Shown piece by piece: positions 1-8,582 of a DNA stretch of 24,528 nt. The notes under the pieces are model-generated. The model was given only the letters and a program-made list of their open reading frames with translations, was not told the origin of the DNA and ran no database searches. The stretch covers positions 1 to 24,528 of the forward strand of contig CAZXSK010000058.1 in the NCBI GenBank assembly GCA_964642855.1, given 5' to 3'. A program made the position numbers and the translations under genes. Origin of the DNA: CAZXSK01 sp964642855. GTDB taxonomy: Bacteria > Planctomycetota > Phycisphaerae > SM23-33. Positions within the stretch are counted from its first letter, which is position 1. Each line of letters opens with the position of its first letter.

Positions 1-556
1 CCGCCTCGCGGAGCTTGCGGGCAATGAACACCATCGCCGGCTCGGGGATCTGGGCGTGGGGCATCAGGAGCACGGACGTGCGATTGAGGTACAGGAAGGA
101 AAACTCCCGCCGGCGGACGAACTTGTGGAACATCTGCCACGCCGTCTCGCTGCTGGTCCCCGGCGCGCGGATCGCCAGGTGGGCTTCGTCGGCTACGTAG
201 CGGATCTCCGGCTTGTCCCATCGGCCGTATTCCCGCTGCGAGCGGCGAACCATGTTCCGAAGCTGTTTGAGCATCAGGATCAGGTACACCACCACCCCCA
301 GGCCGAGGTAGCCGACATAGCTCGGAAATGCGAGCACGAACGGCCCTGCCAGCATGGCCAGTGCAAGGATCGCCATCCCGATATACAGGACGATACGCAG
401 GGGCGTGAAGAACATCTGTCGCACGCCACGGCGGACCACGTCGGGCGTCATCACGCACACGAACGTGTACTCCTCGCCGGGGGGCATGGGCGGGGGCGTC
501 AGGGCTGCCTCATCAGCCTGCTCGACTCCACCAGCGGGTTCTGACGGATCGCTCAT
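1..556 (-). CDS. YcxB-like membrane protein, partial (3' end outside window)
   Basis: The visible N-terminal 185 residues begin with a Pro/Glu-rich cytoplasmic stretch (about 1-30). Two adjacent hydrophobic segments follow at about residues 54-78 and 80-97 (rich in Ile, Leu, Val, Ala, Gly). A soluble part ends with WQMFHKFVRREFSFLYL and then PHAQIPEP. That pattern (a Trp-containing strand, a 'fLYl' strand, then an 'iP' turn) matches the C-terminal domain of YcxB-like proteins, whose function is not known. The start ATG at 556 overlaps the dnaX stop in an ATGA, so the gene is translationally coupled to dnaX and lies last in that operon as far as the window shows. The family call is from recalled pattern, not a search. 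The reading frame is intact to the window edge. Confidence 0.7.
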   Translation of the reverse strand, partial: MSDPSEPAGGVEQADEAALTPPPMPPGEEYTFVCVMTPDVVRRGVRQMFFTPLRIVLYIGMAILALAMLAGPFVLAFPSYVGYLGLGVVVYLILMLKQLRNMVRRSQREYGRWDKPEIRYVADEAHLAIRAPGTSSETAWQMFHKFVRRREFSFLYLNRTSVLLMPHAQIPEPAMVFIARKLREA

Positions 557-2175
557 TCGTCGATCTCTCCGTTGTCGCTGTCGTCGTCAGACTCCGCCTG
601 GTCTTCAACGTCCGAGGGGGCGGGAAGCTCCACGCGGGCGATGTCTTCGATCTTGCCGCCGAACAGGGTTAGCACTTCCTGCACGGCTGGGTCTTCCTGC
701 ACCTCCATGCGCTCGGCCGAACTGAGAGGACGCGCTGGAATGTCCGCGGGTGTTGAGGACGTAGCCGGGCTTTCATCGGCCTGGGATGTTTCCGGCCGGT
801 TTTGTTGGTGGTCGGGTGCCACGGGCGGACCGTCGCCGATCTGGCTGCCGCCCGGACGGGAGACTGCAGCATCGGGGGGCCTGGCCGTCCCGGCGGAATG
901 CTCCGAACGGGTCGGACGGTCGGTGGGAATTGGCCTCTTGGGGCCGCCGGTCGGCACGTACGAGGATCGTGATGCGGCGTTACCTACCGGCGTGGGGGAC
1001 TTTTTTTTTTGGCCGCCCCCGGCTGGGTGTTGTCCGCTGATCTGCTCGATCCGCTCGACGAGGCTGGCCACGTCGACGAACTTCTCGGCGTCGGCGAGTC
1101 GCACGAGAGCGGCTTCGGCGAGGGCACGGGCAACGCTGGAACCGCGAAGGTTCCGTCCGGCCTGATCGAGCACGGCCAGGGCGTGAACCAGCGTGGGCAT
1201 GGTGAACCTTCCCGCCAGTTCACCCACCTGCTTGCGGGAGGCCTCGGGCAGTTCGATCAGCTCGCTGTCGGCTCCGCAGGTCGCAGCGACCATCAGGTTA
1301 CGGAACATGTCGCCCAGCGCGGTGACGATCGATGAAAGCCCCACCCCCGCTTCGAGCACCGCGTCGAGTTCGCCCAATGCCCCCGCGGTGTCGCTGTCGG
1401 CGATGGCCGCGAGGATCGCCAGCGTGCGCTCGTCCGGCGGGGTCCCGAGCACGCGAAGCACGTCTTCCTCGGTCACGCTCCGCCCGGCTGAGAGAAGCTG
1501 ATCCAGCAGGCTGAGGGCGTCGCGCATCGAGCCGGCCGCTGCCCGTGCCACGCGGAACAGCGCGTCGCTGTCGGCGTCGACGTCCTCCTTGCTGCAGATG
1601 GCGGCGAGGTGATCGGCGATCATCCGCGTAGGGATGTTGCGGAAGTCGAACCGCTGGCAGCGGGAGACGATCGTCGCGGGAACCTTCTCGACCTCGGTGG
1701 TCGCGAAGATGAATTTCACGTGCTCGGGGGGCTCTTCCAACGTCTTGAGCAACGCGTTGAAAGCCTCCTTGGTAAGCATGTGGACTTCGTCGATGTAGTA
1801 GATCTTGTAGCGGCTTCGGGCGGGGCGGAAGATCGCGTTCGCCCGCAGCTCGCGGATCTCGTCGATGCCGCGGTTGGAGGCACCGTCGATCTCGACGACG
1901 TCGACGTCGTCGCCGCGGGAGATCGCCACGCACGCCTCACACTCGTTGCAGGGCGTGGTGGTGGGCTCATCGGCTGAGAGGCAGTTCAGCGCCTTGGCCA
2001 GAATGCGGGCCATCGTGGTCTTGCCCACTCCCCGCGTGCCGGTAAACAGGTAGGCATGGGCGACCCGGCCGGTGCGGATGGCGTTGGTGAGGGTCTGCGC
2101 AATGGGCTCCTGGCCTACGACTTCGTCGAAGGTGGTGCTGCGGTATTTCCGTGCCAGTACCAGGTAACCCGCCAT
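553..2175 (-). CDS. dnaX: DNA polymerase III subunit gamma/tau
   Basis: Clamp-loader ATPase of the replicative polymerase, 540 residues. The AAA+ module has Walker A GTRGVGKT (residues 46-53) and a zinc-binding Cys set C65, C76, C79, C82. It also has Walker B YYIDEVHM (DE at 129-130), sensor 1 FATTE (158-162) and the SRC motif (171-173). A domain III helical region runs to about residue 375. A Pro/Ser/Thr-rich linker follows, then a short C-terminal segment with VLTLFGGKIEDIARV and an acidic tail. A run of ten A at 1010-1001 encodes Q389-K390-K391-K392 at the domain III/linker boundary, and both alternative frames stop within seven codons (see findings). The product is therefore probably made as tau (540 aa) and gamma (about 397-398 aa). 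A GGGAG ribosome site lies just before the ATG. The stop overlaps the next gene by four bases. Confidence 0.97.
   Translation of the reverse strand: MAGYLVLARKYRSTTFDEVVGQEPIAQTLTNAIRTGRVAHAYLFTGTRGVGKTTMARILAKALNCLSADEPTTTPCNECEACVAISRGDDVDVVEIDGASNRGIDEIRELRANAIFRPARSRYKIYYIDEVHMLTKEAFNALLKTLEEPPEHVKFIFATTEVEKVPATIVSRCQRFDFRNIPTRMIADHLAAICSKEDVDADSDALFRVARAAAGSMRDALSLLDQLLSAGRSVTEEDVLRVLGTPPDERTLAILAAIADSDTAGALGELDAVLEAGVGLSSIVTALGDMFRNLMVAATCGADSELIELPEASRKQVGELAGRFTMPTLVHALAVLDQAGRNLRGSSVARALAEAALVRLADAEKFVDVASLVERIEQISGQHPAGGGQKKKSPTPVGNAASRSSYVPTGGPKRPIPTDRPTRSEHSAGTARPPDAAVSRPGGSQIGDGPPVAPDHQQNRPETSQADESPATSSTPADIPARPLSSAERMEVQEDPAVQEVLTLFGGKIEDIARVELPAPSDVEDQAESDDDSDNGEIDE
1000..1011 (-). 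promoter_or_regulatory. A10 slippery run in dnaX (frameshift or transcriptional slippage site)
   Basis: The coding strand reads CAA AAA AAA AAG in frame, ten consecutive A (1010-1001). Its last seven bases are A AAA AAG, the same heptamer used by the Escherichia coli dnaX frameshift. The -1 frame continues V-P-H-A-G-R and meets TAA. The +1 frame continues S-P-P-R-R and meets TAG. A G5 run before it (coding-strand complement of 1016-1020) could pair with a C5 run after it (complement of 994-998) and place the A run in the loop. E. coli makes gamma by ribosomal -1 frameshifting, and Thermus makes it by RNA polymerase slippage on A9. Which applies here cannot be told from sequence. Confidence 0.7.
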
Positions 2176-2293
2176 GAAACTCCCGCCTCGTCCGTTCTGC
2201 CCGCCGCCCGATCAGACCGCTCGACGACGGGATGTCCATTATGCGCCATGCAGCCGATGAATCAACGGATATCGCCCCGGCGGCGCAGCAAGA

Positions 2294-2321
2294 CGCCCGC
2301 ACGGGGTCTCCCGTCCGGGCG
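2294..2321 (-). terminator. GC-rich hairpin after the FucI-like gene (possible terminator or attenuator)
   Basis: Arms 2294-2305 and 2310-2321 pair over 12 positions with a single C:C mismatch and a 4-base loop. The hairpin lies 28 bases past the FucI-like stop and upstream of dnaX. There is no U tract after it on the minus strand, so it may reduce read-through or protect the 3' end rather than terminate fully. Confidence 0.4.
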
Positions 2322-2348
2322 CCGGAATTGCGTGTCGATGGCTTGAAA

Positions 2349-4064
2349 TTACTTGCCGGCCAGCAGCCTCTTGGCCTGCGTCTCCCCGCCGCTGATGAGA
2401 TGGATCAGCGGCTGGGGGCGATCGACGCCGGGCCTGTAGGCGGGCTTCTCGGCCCACGGGGTAACCGACAGCACGTTGGTCATGTCCATCCAATGCTGGA
2501 GCCGGGCGGGCTTGAGGTCCCAGGTCATATGGAAATGGTTGGCCGGGGCGTACTGCTTGTACTCGGCCATGGTGGCGAATTTCGGGACCACCCACGTGTG
2601 GGGCCAGGTCGGGGTGGACGTATTGGCCACGGCCTGGGCAAGTTCTGCCGGCAGGTCGTCGGTGACGGCTTCGTCCCAGACCAGCGAGAACATGTCGTTG
2701 ACGGAACTGTAGGTCATGCGTGCGGCGATGCCCTCGATGCCGCCCGGGGTGGTAAACGTCACGCTGTTGCCCCCCCCGGGGAAGTAGAACTCGTCGGCCA
2801 AGGGCATCGAGACCTTCTGCATGCACTTGGTCATCGAGTCGCCGGGCTTGCCCGCCCAGTTGAAGCTCGCCGAGCCGGAATTGTCGCCGTCGACGAACCC
2901 GCGCGTCGCCCACATCGCCTTGGAGGGCACCTTCACGCCGTTCTTCTTGGCGAGTTCCTTGATCTCCCACGGCTCCCAGACCTTGCGGAAGTCCATGAAC
3001 AGCGGCGGGTTTCCACCCGACAGCCAGGTCATGAACAGCTGCGTCAGCAGGCCCTGCACGTCGGCCTCGGTGGCGTAGGGCACGGGGGCTTTGGGACCGT
3101 TATGGTCGAACGTGGAATTGAAGAGGCTCTCCATCGCGTCGGCTACCGGCAGCGGCAGGCCCCGCGGATCGCTTCCCCATTCCAGCTGGCTCATGAACCC
3201 CCCGCCGACGGCGTTGAGATCGTCCATCAGGTCACGAATGATCAGGTACATCGCCAGCGAACGGTCGAACTTCTCGCTGTCGGAATCGTCGCGCAGCTCC
3301 AGGCGCTTGCCGACGTGGCGGTTGACCCACCCGCGGAGCTTCTTGAGCTCCTTGGCGTCGTAAGCTTCCTTGTTGAGCATGTCGGCCAGGAGTTTCATGT
3401 CCAGCCTGGTGATCTCCACCCCGAAAGCGTTGCGCGTGGGAATCACGTGTGCCAAAGCGGTTTCCATGCCCATTGAGTCGTGTCCGAAAACCACCACGCG
3501 CCGACCCTTGAGACCCGCGTAGGTCAGGGCGGCGTAACACCAGTCTGTCAGCGCCTCGGCGGTGGCGTCGGTCATTTTCGGGTTCATGCCCGTATCCGGC
3601 CATGTCCCGACATTCAGCGCCACGAGCTTGCCCGTCTGGGCGAGCGCGCCGTTGACGGCGTGGGCGTACACCACGCCGGGCTTGGGCCCGCTATTGCCGC
3701 ACGTGATGTTCACCGGAATGTCGTCGGGCATCTGGGACAGCAGACTGATCAGCGTCAGCTGCGGAAATGCCCACGTGTCCGGAGCCACGACGATCGCGTC
3801 GACGCCCTGCTTCTTGAACTGACCGGCGACGATGTCCGCCTGCTTCTCCCCGTCGATCAACACCGGCGACCAGACGACGTCCACGTCGCTGCCATCGGGC
3901 ATCTTGACGCTGCCGGCGATTTGCTCAGCTACCATCTCAACGATGTTGACGCACCGCTCGCGGGATTCCTTGTCGATCCGCGGGTCGCTGGTGGCGCAGA
4001 CCCCGAAGGTCATTGTCTTCGATGTCGCTTTTCTCGGCGCGGAAAGCTTCTTCGCCTTGGCCAT
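2349..4064 (-). CDS. L-fucose isomerase-like sugar isomerase
   Basis: This 571-residue protein is close to the roughly 590-residue L-fucose isomerase (FucI) length. Family enzymes interconvert an aldose and a ketose (L-fucose/L-fuculose, D-arabinose/D-ribulose) with a bound divalent metal, in the cytoplasm. The three expected metal ligands can be placed: Glu333 in TEADVQG, Asp358 in PPLFMDFR and His510 or His512 in NHFHMTWD. Their spacing resembles E337, D361 and H528 of the E. coli enzyme. The N-terminal half has the Rossmann-like pattern (DVVWSPVLID; GKLVALNVGTWPDTGMNP; GRRVVVFGHDSMGM). A Lys-rich N-terminal tail of about 16 residues precedes the fold. The ATG at 4064 has AGGGAG seven bases upstream. 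The true substrate is unknown. It precedes dnaX on the same strand across 173 bases that contain a hairpin, so co-transcription is uncertain. Confidence 0.85.
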   Translation of the reverse strand: MAKAKKLSAPRKATSKTMTFGVCATSDPRIDKESRERCVNIVEMVAEQIAGSVKMPDGSDVDVVWSPVLIDGEKQADIVAGQFKKQGVDAIVVAPDTWAFPQLTLISLLSQMPDDIPVNITCGNSGPKPGVVYAHAVNGALAQTGKLVALNVGTWPDTGMNPKMTDATAEALTDWCYAALTYAGLKGRRVVVFGHDSMGMETALAHVIPTRNAFGVEITRLDMKLLADMLNKEAYDAKELKKLRGWVNRHVGKRLELRDDSDSEKFDRSLAMYLIIRDLMDDLNAVGGGFMSQLEWGSDPRGLPLPVADAMESLFNSTFDHNGPKAPVPYATEADVQGLLTQLFMTWLSGGNPPLFMDFRKVWEPWEIKELAKKNGVKVPSKAMWATRGFVDGDNSGSASFNWAGKPGDSMTKCMQKVSMPLADEFYFPGGGNSVTFTTPGGIEGIAARMTYSSVNDMFSLVWDEAVTDDLPAELAQAVANTSTPTWPHTWVVPKFATMAEYKQYAPANHFHMTWDLKPARLQHWMDMTNVLSVTPWAEKPAYRPGVDRPQPLIHLISGGETQAKRLLAGK

Positions 4065-4213
4065 GATGCTGCTCCCTTGGTCCAGAGAAGAGGATGGGTT
4101 CGAATACCTTTGACGGATGATCTTACCCCCGCCCCGCAGCGACGCTCAAGCGAAAGGGTGAAAAGTTTCCGGGCCTCCGCGCAAGACAGAACCGACCAGC
4201 AGCGTCTTCCGAA

Positions 4214-4263
4214 CCGCCCGCGACAATGATAGACTCCCCTTGCCCGGGCGGTCCTGTCGCCCG
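4214..4263 (+). promoter_or_regulatory. Competing hairpin arms in the leader of the histidine kinase gene
   Basis: CGGGCG at 4245-4250 can pair with CGCCCG at 4258-4263 (7-base loop). With one more base it can pair instead with CCGCCCG at 4214-4220. The two pairings exclude each other and lie 33 bases before the kinase ATG. In DNA this GC-rich such arms arise easily by chance, so this is only a possibility. Confidence 0.2.
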
Positions 4264-4295
4264 CGACCCTGCGGATTCCATACGGGGAATGTTAC

Positions 4296-7200
4296 ATGTC
4301 CAATCGGCCTGAACAAGACCACCAACCCGACGGCAGCCAGCCCTCGCCCGAAGAGATCGGTCGGCTGCTGCGGGACCATCCTGCGCTGTTCCAGAAGCTG
4401 CTGGATGCAATTCCCAACCCCGTGTTCTATAAGAACGCCGACCTGGTCTACCTCGGCTGCAACCAGGCCTTTGCCGACTACGTGGGCATCCCCAGGCAGC
4501 AGGTGATCGGAAGCACACTGGAGGAAGTGTGGGACGCCAGGCAGGCCGATCGATATCGCCGCATGGACCGGCAGCTGCTGGAGCAGAGAACCTCGCAACG
4601 CTACGAGCACCGTCTGCAGGGCGTCGACGGGCGCATCCGCTACGTCGTGTTCGACAAGGCCATCTTCACCGACCCCAACGGCAAACCAGCAGGCCTGGTC
4701 GGGATCATCACCGACATCACCTCGCGCAAGAAGCTGGAAGACTTCCTGGAGATTCAGCGCGACCTGGCCGTCAAATTGGCGGGCTTCTCCAGCCTGGACG
4801 AATCGCTGCAGGCCATTACGGACGCGGCGATGCGCATCGAGGGCGTTGATGCGGCCGGGGTGTATGTCACAAGCGACGATGACGGCCTGGAGCTTGCTTG
4901 CCACGCCGGGCTGTCCAGCGAGTTTGCCCGAGCGATGAGGACCTTCCCGCCCGACAGCCCGCAGGTCGAACTCGTGCAGCGAGGTCAACCGGTTTACGCA
5001 CCCTACGCCGAAGTGGCGAAAGAGATCAGCGCTGTGCCGCTGCATGATGGCCTTCGGGCGATGGCGATCCTGCCGCTTGTCTATGGAGGCAGAACCCGGG
5101 CGTGTCTGAACCTTGCCTCCCGAAGCACCGACGAGTTCACGCACGAAACGCGCCAGACGCTCGAGTCCGTCGTCTCCCAACTGGGCCAGGTCATCGCCCG
5201 AAGCCAGGCGTATTCCCGGCTGGAAGAGTCGGAACACCGATACCGCATCCTCTTCGAGACGTCGCCGGCCGGTGTGATCGTGACCGACACCCGCGGGACC
5301 GTTCTGCACGCCAACCAGCGCGCAGCGACCATGCTGGGACAACCCGCCTTCGACCTGGTCGGAAGCAGCGCATCGCGCTTCGCCGTGCACCCCGAGCGGC
5401 TGATGGAGTTGATTGAGAGAGTGCAGGAGGAAGAGACCATCCGCGACGTCGATGCCGTTGCCCGACGCGCCGACGGCCAGATAATTGATCTGTTGCTGTC
5501 TGCTTCCTCGCTGACATGGAACGACGCTCCGGCCATTCTGACGATCCTCGAAGACATCACGCAACGCAGACGCGCGGAAACCGAGCTCCAGGATCATCGG
5601 AACCGCCTGGAGGAACTGGTCCAGCAGCGGACAAGTGACCTCCAGGAAACCACCCGGAAACTGCGTGAAGAAGTCCGTCAGCGAAGCAAGGCCGAAGGGG
5701 AGCTTCGGCGCAGCGAACAGAGACTCCGGGCGATCCTTTCCTCGACGCCTGACGTGATCTTCATCCTCTCGGCTGAGGGCAGATACCTGGACATCTTCAC
5801 AGCCCGGCCTGAACTGCTCGCGGCCCCTACCGACCAACTGCTCAGCCGCACGATTCACGAGATCCTGCCCGCCGAAGTCGCCCAGCCCTGCCAGGCTGTC
5901 ATCGATGCCGCCATGGACAGTAGGCAGGTGCAGCGCATCGACTACGAGGTTGTTCTGCCTTCCGGGGACACTCGCTGGTTTGCCGCTTCGGTCGCCACCG
6001 CCGACACCGACGAGGGCGAAGGGGTCATCTGGGTCGCCCGGGATGTCACGGAGCGCAAGCAGGCCGAACAGGCGCTCCAGGAAGCCGAGCGACGGTTCAC
6101 CGAAGCTCTGAAGACTTCGCGCAACGTGCTGTATCGATTCAACGTGAAGCAAGACCGATACGACTACGTCAGCGACTACATCGAGAAGATCTCGGGCCAG
6201 TCCGTGGAAACCTGGCTGGGCAAGTCCATGGAGGACTCATTAGCCGAGATCCACCCCGATGATCTACCAGGCACCCAGCGTGCAGTCGAGCAGGCCGTCG
6301 CAGAGGCTTCGGATCGAAACGCCAGCGTGGTGCTCGAGTACCGCCGGCGGGTCGCCGACGGGCGGTACGTCTGGGTCAGCGACTGGGCAACGGTTCTGCT
6401 GGACGAACAGGGACGGATGGAATCCATCGTCGGAGCGGCTTACGACGTGACGGAGAAAAAACTCGCGGAGCAACAGTTGCGCGCAGCACGCGACGAGTTG
6501 GAGCAGCGCGTCCGGCAGCGCACCGCGGAACTCGCCCGTTCCGAAGCCCAGTGGCGGTCGCTGGTCCGCACTGCCCCCGGAATCATCTGCCGGATGGACC
6601 TGAATGGGAAAATCCTCTACGCCAACCAGAACCCACCCGGGGTGCCATACGATATCGTCGGGACCTTTGCTTTCGACTATCTTTCGGACGACCTCAAAGC
6701 AACCCTGCGGCAGCGTATCGAACACGCCGTCCGTACGGGGCAGCCCGAAACATTGGAATTTCCCTACATGGGCGAAGAGAACCAGACCAGGTGGTACTCT
6801 GCCCGCTTCGGGCCCGTTCATGACGGCGAGTGCGTAGCCGGACTCACGGGGATCGCAACGGATATTACCGATCTCAAGGAGGCCGAACGCCGGATCCGCC
6901 AGGAACGCGACCACTCCGCGCAGATCATCAAGCGAACCCCGGCCATCATCTGCGGAATTGCTCCGGACGGCAGGACCACGTTCCTCAACCCGGCAGGCCA
7001 GATGGCGACAGGCTATCGCGAGTCGGAGATCGTGGGCGTCAACTGGTGGAAGAAGATGTACCCGGGCGAGTATTACAAGCAGGTCGACGACCTGTTTGAT
7101 GCGTTCCGCCAAGGAGAAGTCCGCGACTACGAAATGACCTTGGTCGCCTGCGACGGTTCGCAGCGGATCATCTCGTGGAACTCGATCAGCCGCTATGACG

Positions 7201-7837
7201 AGGACGGCGAGCTGCTGGAGATCGTGGGCTTCGGCGTAGACGTCACCCGCAGACGACAGGCGGAGCAGGAACTCCAGCGCGTTCACGCGCAGCTCATGAC
7301 CGCCCAGGAAACCGAACGCCGGAGACTGGCAGCCGAACTGCACGACTCGGTCAGCCAGCAGCTGTTCGCCCTGCAGCTCCAGGCCAAACGACTGAGCTCG
7401 TCGGCGTCCGATCCGAAGATCCGCGAAAGCATCGATGCCATCGCCGACCAGTGCAATAACGTGATCCGGGAAACCCGCGCCGTGTCCCGAGGCCTGTACC
7501 CTTCGACACTTCTTTCGATGGGTCTTGATCCCGCGCTGCGGCAGTTGGGTTCAGAATTCGACGGCGAAACCCGCTGCCATACCAGTACCTCCGAAAACGT
7601 CCGGGAGCTTCGGTTCCCGGGCGAAGTGGAGATCGCTCTCTTCCGGATCGCCCAGGAGGCAATCGGCAACGCCATCCGCCACGGTAAGGCAAGGAACGTC
7701 TATCTGCTGCTGGACTATCGTCCGGACAGACTCTTGCTTCGCATCGAAGACGACGGCCTGGGCTTCGATGTGGCCAATGGACACGGAACCGGCCTGGGAC
7801 TGAGCACCATGTCCGAAAGGGCCAAGTCCATCGACGC
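4296..7837 (+). CDS. Multi-PAS/GAF sensor histidine kinase (HisKA_3 type), C-terminus lost in assembly gap
   Basis: Visible length is about 1180 residues, with no signal peptide or membrane segment, so it is a cytoplasmic sensor. Domain order by approximate residue: PAS1 (30-145), GAF (158-310), PAS2 (315-430), coiled coil (430-475), PAS3 (478-590), PAS4 (600-718), coiled coil (718-748), PAS5 (751-858), PAS6 (877-980), HisKA_3 dimerisation helix and HATPase. Linkers such as DVTERKQAE and DITDLKEAE mark the PAS ends. The phospho-acceptor is His1016 in AAELHDSVSQQL. The N box has Asn1125 in EAIGNAIRHG, the G1 box is DDGLGFD from residue 1152, and GTGLGLSTMSERAKS is the G2 box. This kinase class normally pairs with a NarL/LuxR-type regulator, none of which is visible. 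The last 30-40 residues are missing at the N run. The ATG has GGGGAA about six bases upstream. Confidence 0.93.
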
Positions 7838-7937
7838 NNNNNNNNNNNNNNNNNNNNNNNNNNNNNNNNNNNNNNNNNNNNNNNNNNNNNNNNNNNNNNN
7901 NNNNNNNNNNNNNNNNNNNNNNNNNNNNNNNNNNNNN
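7838..7937. other. Assembly gap (100 N)
   Basis: This is a run of exactly 100 undetermined bases, a conventional placeholder for a gap whose size may be unknown. It hides the 3' end of the kinase gene and the 5' end of the thioredoxin-like gene. By chance 100 N leaves the two frames aligned, so automated translation yields one false 1386-residue protein. At least about 120 bases of kinase and 75-100 bases of thioredoxin gene must be missing, which is more than 100, so the N count is unlikely to be the true size. Confidence 0.97.
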
Positions 7938-8456
7938 AAGCAGTATTCCCTGGCGGACTTCGCCGAGGCAAAGATTCTGATTGTGGTGTTTTCCTGCAAT
8001 CACTGTCCGTACGTGGTCGGCTCGGAAGATCGCATGAAGGACCTGTACGCCGAGTACAGACCCAAGGGCGTGGATATGGTCGCGATCAACTCCAACGAGA
8101 CCGAGAACCACCCCAACGACTCCTTCGAACACATGGTCATGCGGGCCAAAGAGCAGGGCCTGGAGTTCCCCTATGTTCGAGACGAAACCCAGGACGTCGC
8201 CAAAGCCTACGGCGCCCTGCGGACGCCGCACTTCTTCGTATTCGACGCGGACCGTAAGCTGCGATACACCGGCAGAATGGACGACAATCCCCGCGAGCCC
8301 GGCAAGGAAACCACGAGGGAGCTCCGCGATGCCCTCGATGCCCTGCTGGAAGGCAACGACCCGCCGATAGAGGTGACCAACCCCATCGGTTGCAACGTCA
8401 AGTGGCGGGGCCAGGAAGAGCACTGGATGCCCCCGGAAGCCTGCGACCTGGTCTGA
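7938..8456 (+). CDS. Thioredoxin/peroxiredoxin-like protein (PRX_like1 type), N-terminus lost in gap
   Basis: The visible 172 residues begin at KQYSLADF, which in this family follows roughly 25-30 N-terminal residues. The redox motif is CNHC in VVFSCNHCPYVVGSEDR. The thioredoxin-fold landmarks follow: VDMVAINSNE, the insertion ENHPNDSFEHM, LEFPYVRDETQDVAKAYGALRTPHFFVFD with the cis-Pro before HFF, and RYTGRMDDNP. The C-terminal NPIGCNVKWRG is typical of this subgroup. Members are small thiol-disulfide or peroxide-related redox proteins; the substrate is not known. No signal peptide can be judged because the start is missing. It is a separate gene from the upstream kinase even though the frames agree across the N run. 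A strong hairpin follows the stop. Confidence 0.88.
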   Translation, partial: KQYSLADFAEAKILIVVFSCNHCPYVVGSEDRMKDLYAEYRPKGVDMVAINSNETENHPNDSFEHMVMRAKEQGLEFPYVRDETQDVAKAYGALRTPHFFVFDADRKLRYTGRMDDNPREPGKETTRELRDALDALLEGNDPPIEVTNPIGCNVKWRGQEEHWMPPEACDLV

Positions 8457-8493
8457 GGCGGTCGCTGTAACAGAAACAAGCACCGTCAGAATC

Positions 8494-8529
8494 CCGGCCG
8501 GGCGCGAAGAACCCCGTGCGTCCGGCCGG
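8494..8529 (+). terminator. Hairpin terminator after the thioredoxin-like gene
   Basis: Arms 8494-8505 and 8518-8529 form a 12-bp stem with one G:U pair and a 12-base loop, 37 bases past the stop codon. Only a short GTGTTT follows it, so the U tract is weak. It separates the thioredoxin-like gene from galK. Confidence 0.55.
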
Positions 8530-8582
8530 CGTGTTTCCGGTCGGGGCTTGACTCCCGCGACAAAACAGGAATACTTCCTTGC

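Noticed and set aside
2232..3476. A 414-codon plus-strand frame opposite the FucI-like gene.
   Set aside because: The minus strand encodes a full-length isomerase with metal ligands. The plus frame is His/Gly/Val-rich shadow sequence.
4146..6152. A 668-codon open frame on the minus strand inside the kinase gene.
   Set aside because: It is antisense to a well-supported kinase with clear domains and has no recognisable motif. Long antisense frames are common in GC-rich DNA.
4296..8456. A single 1386-residue histidine kinase-thioredoxin fusion.
   Set aside because: The frame crosses 100 N. The left part is cut within the HATPase domain and the right part begins within a thioredoxin fold, so these are two genes.
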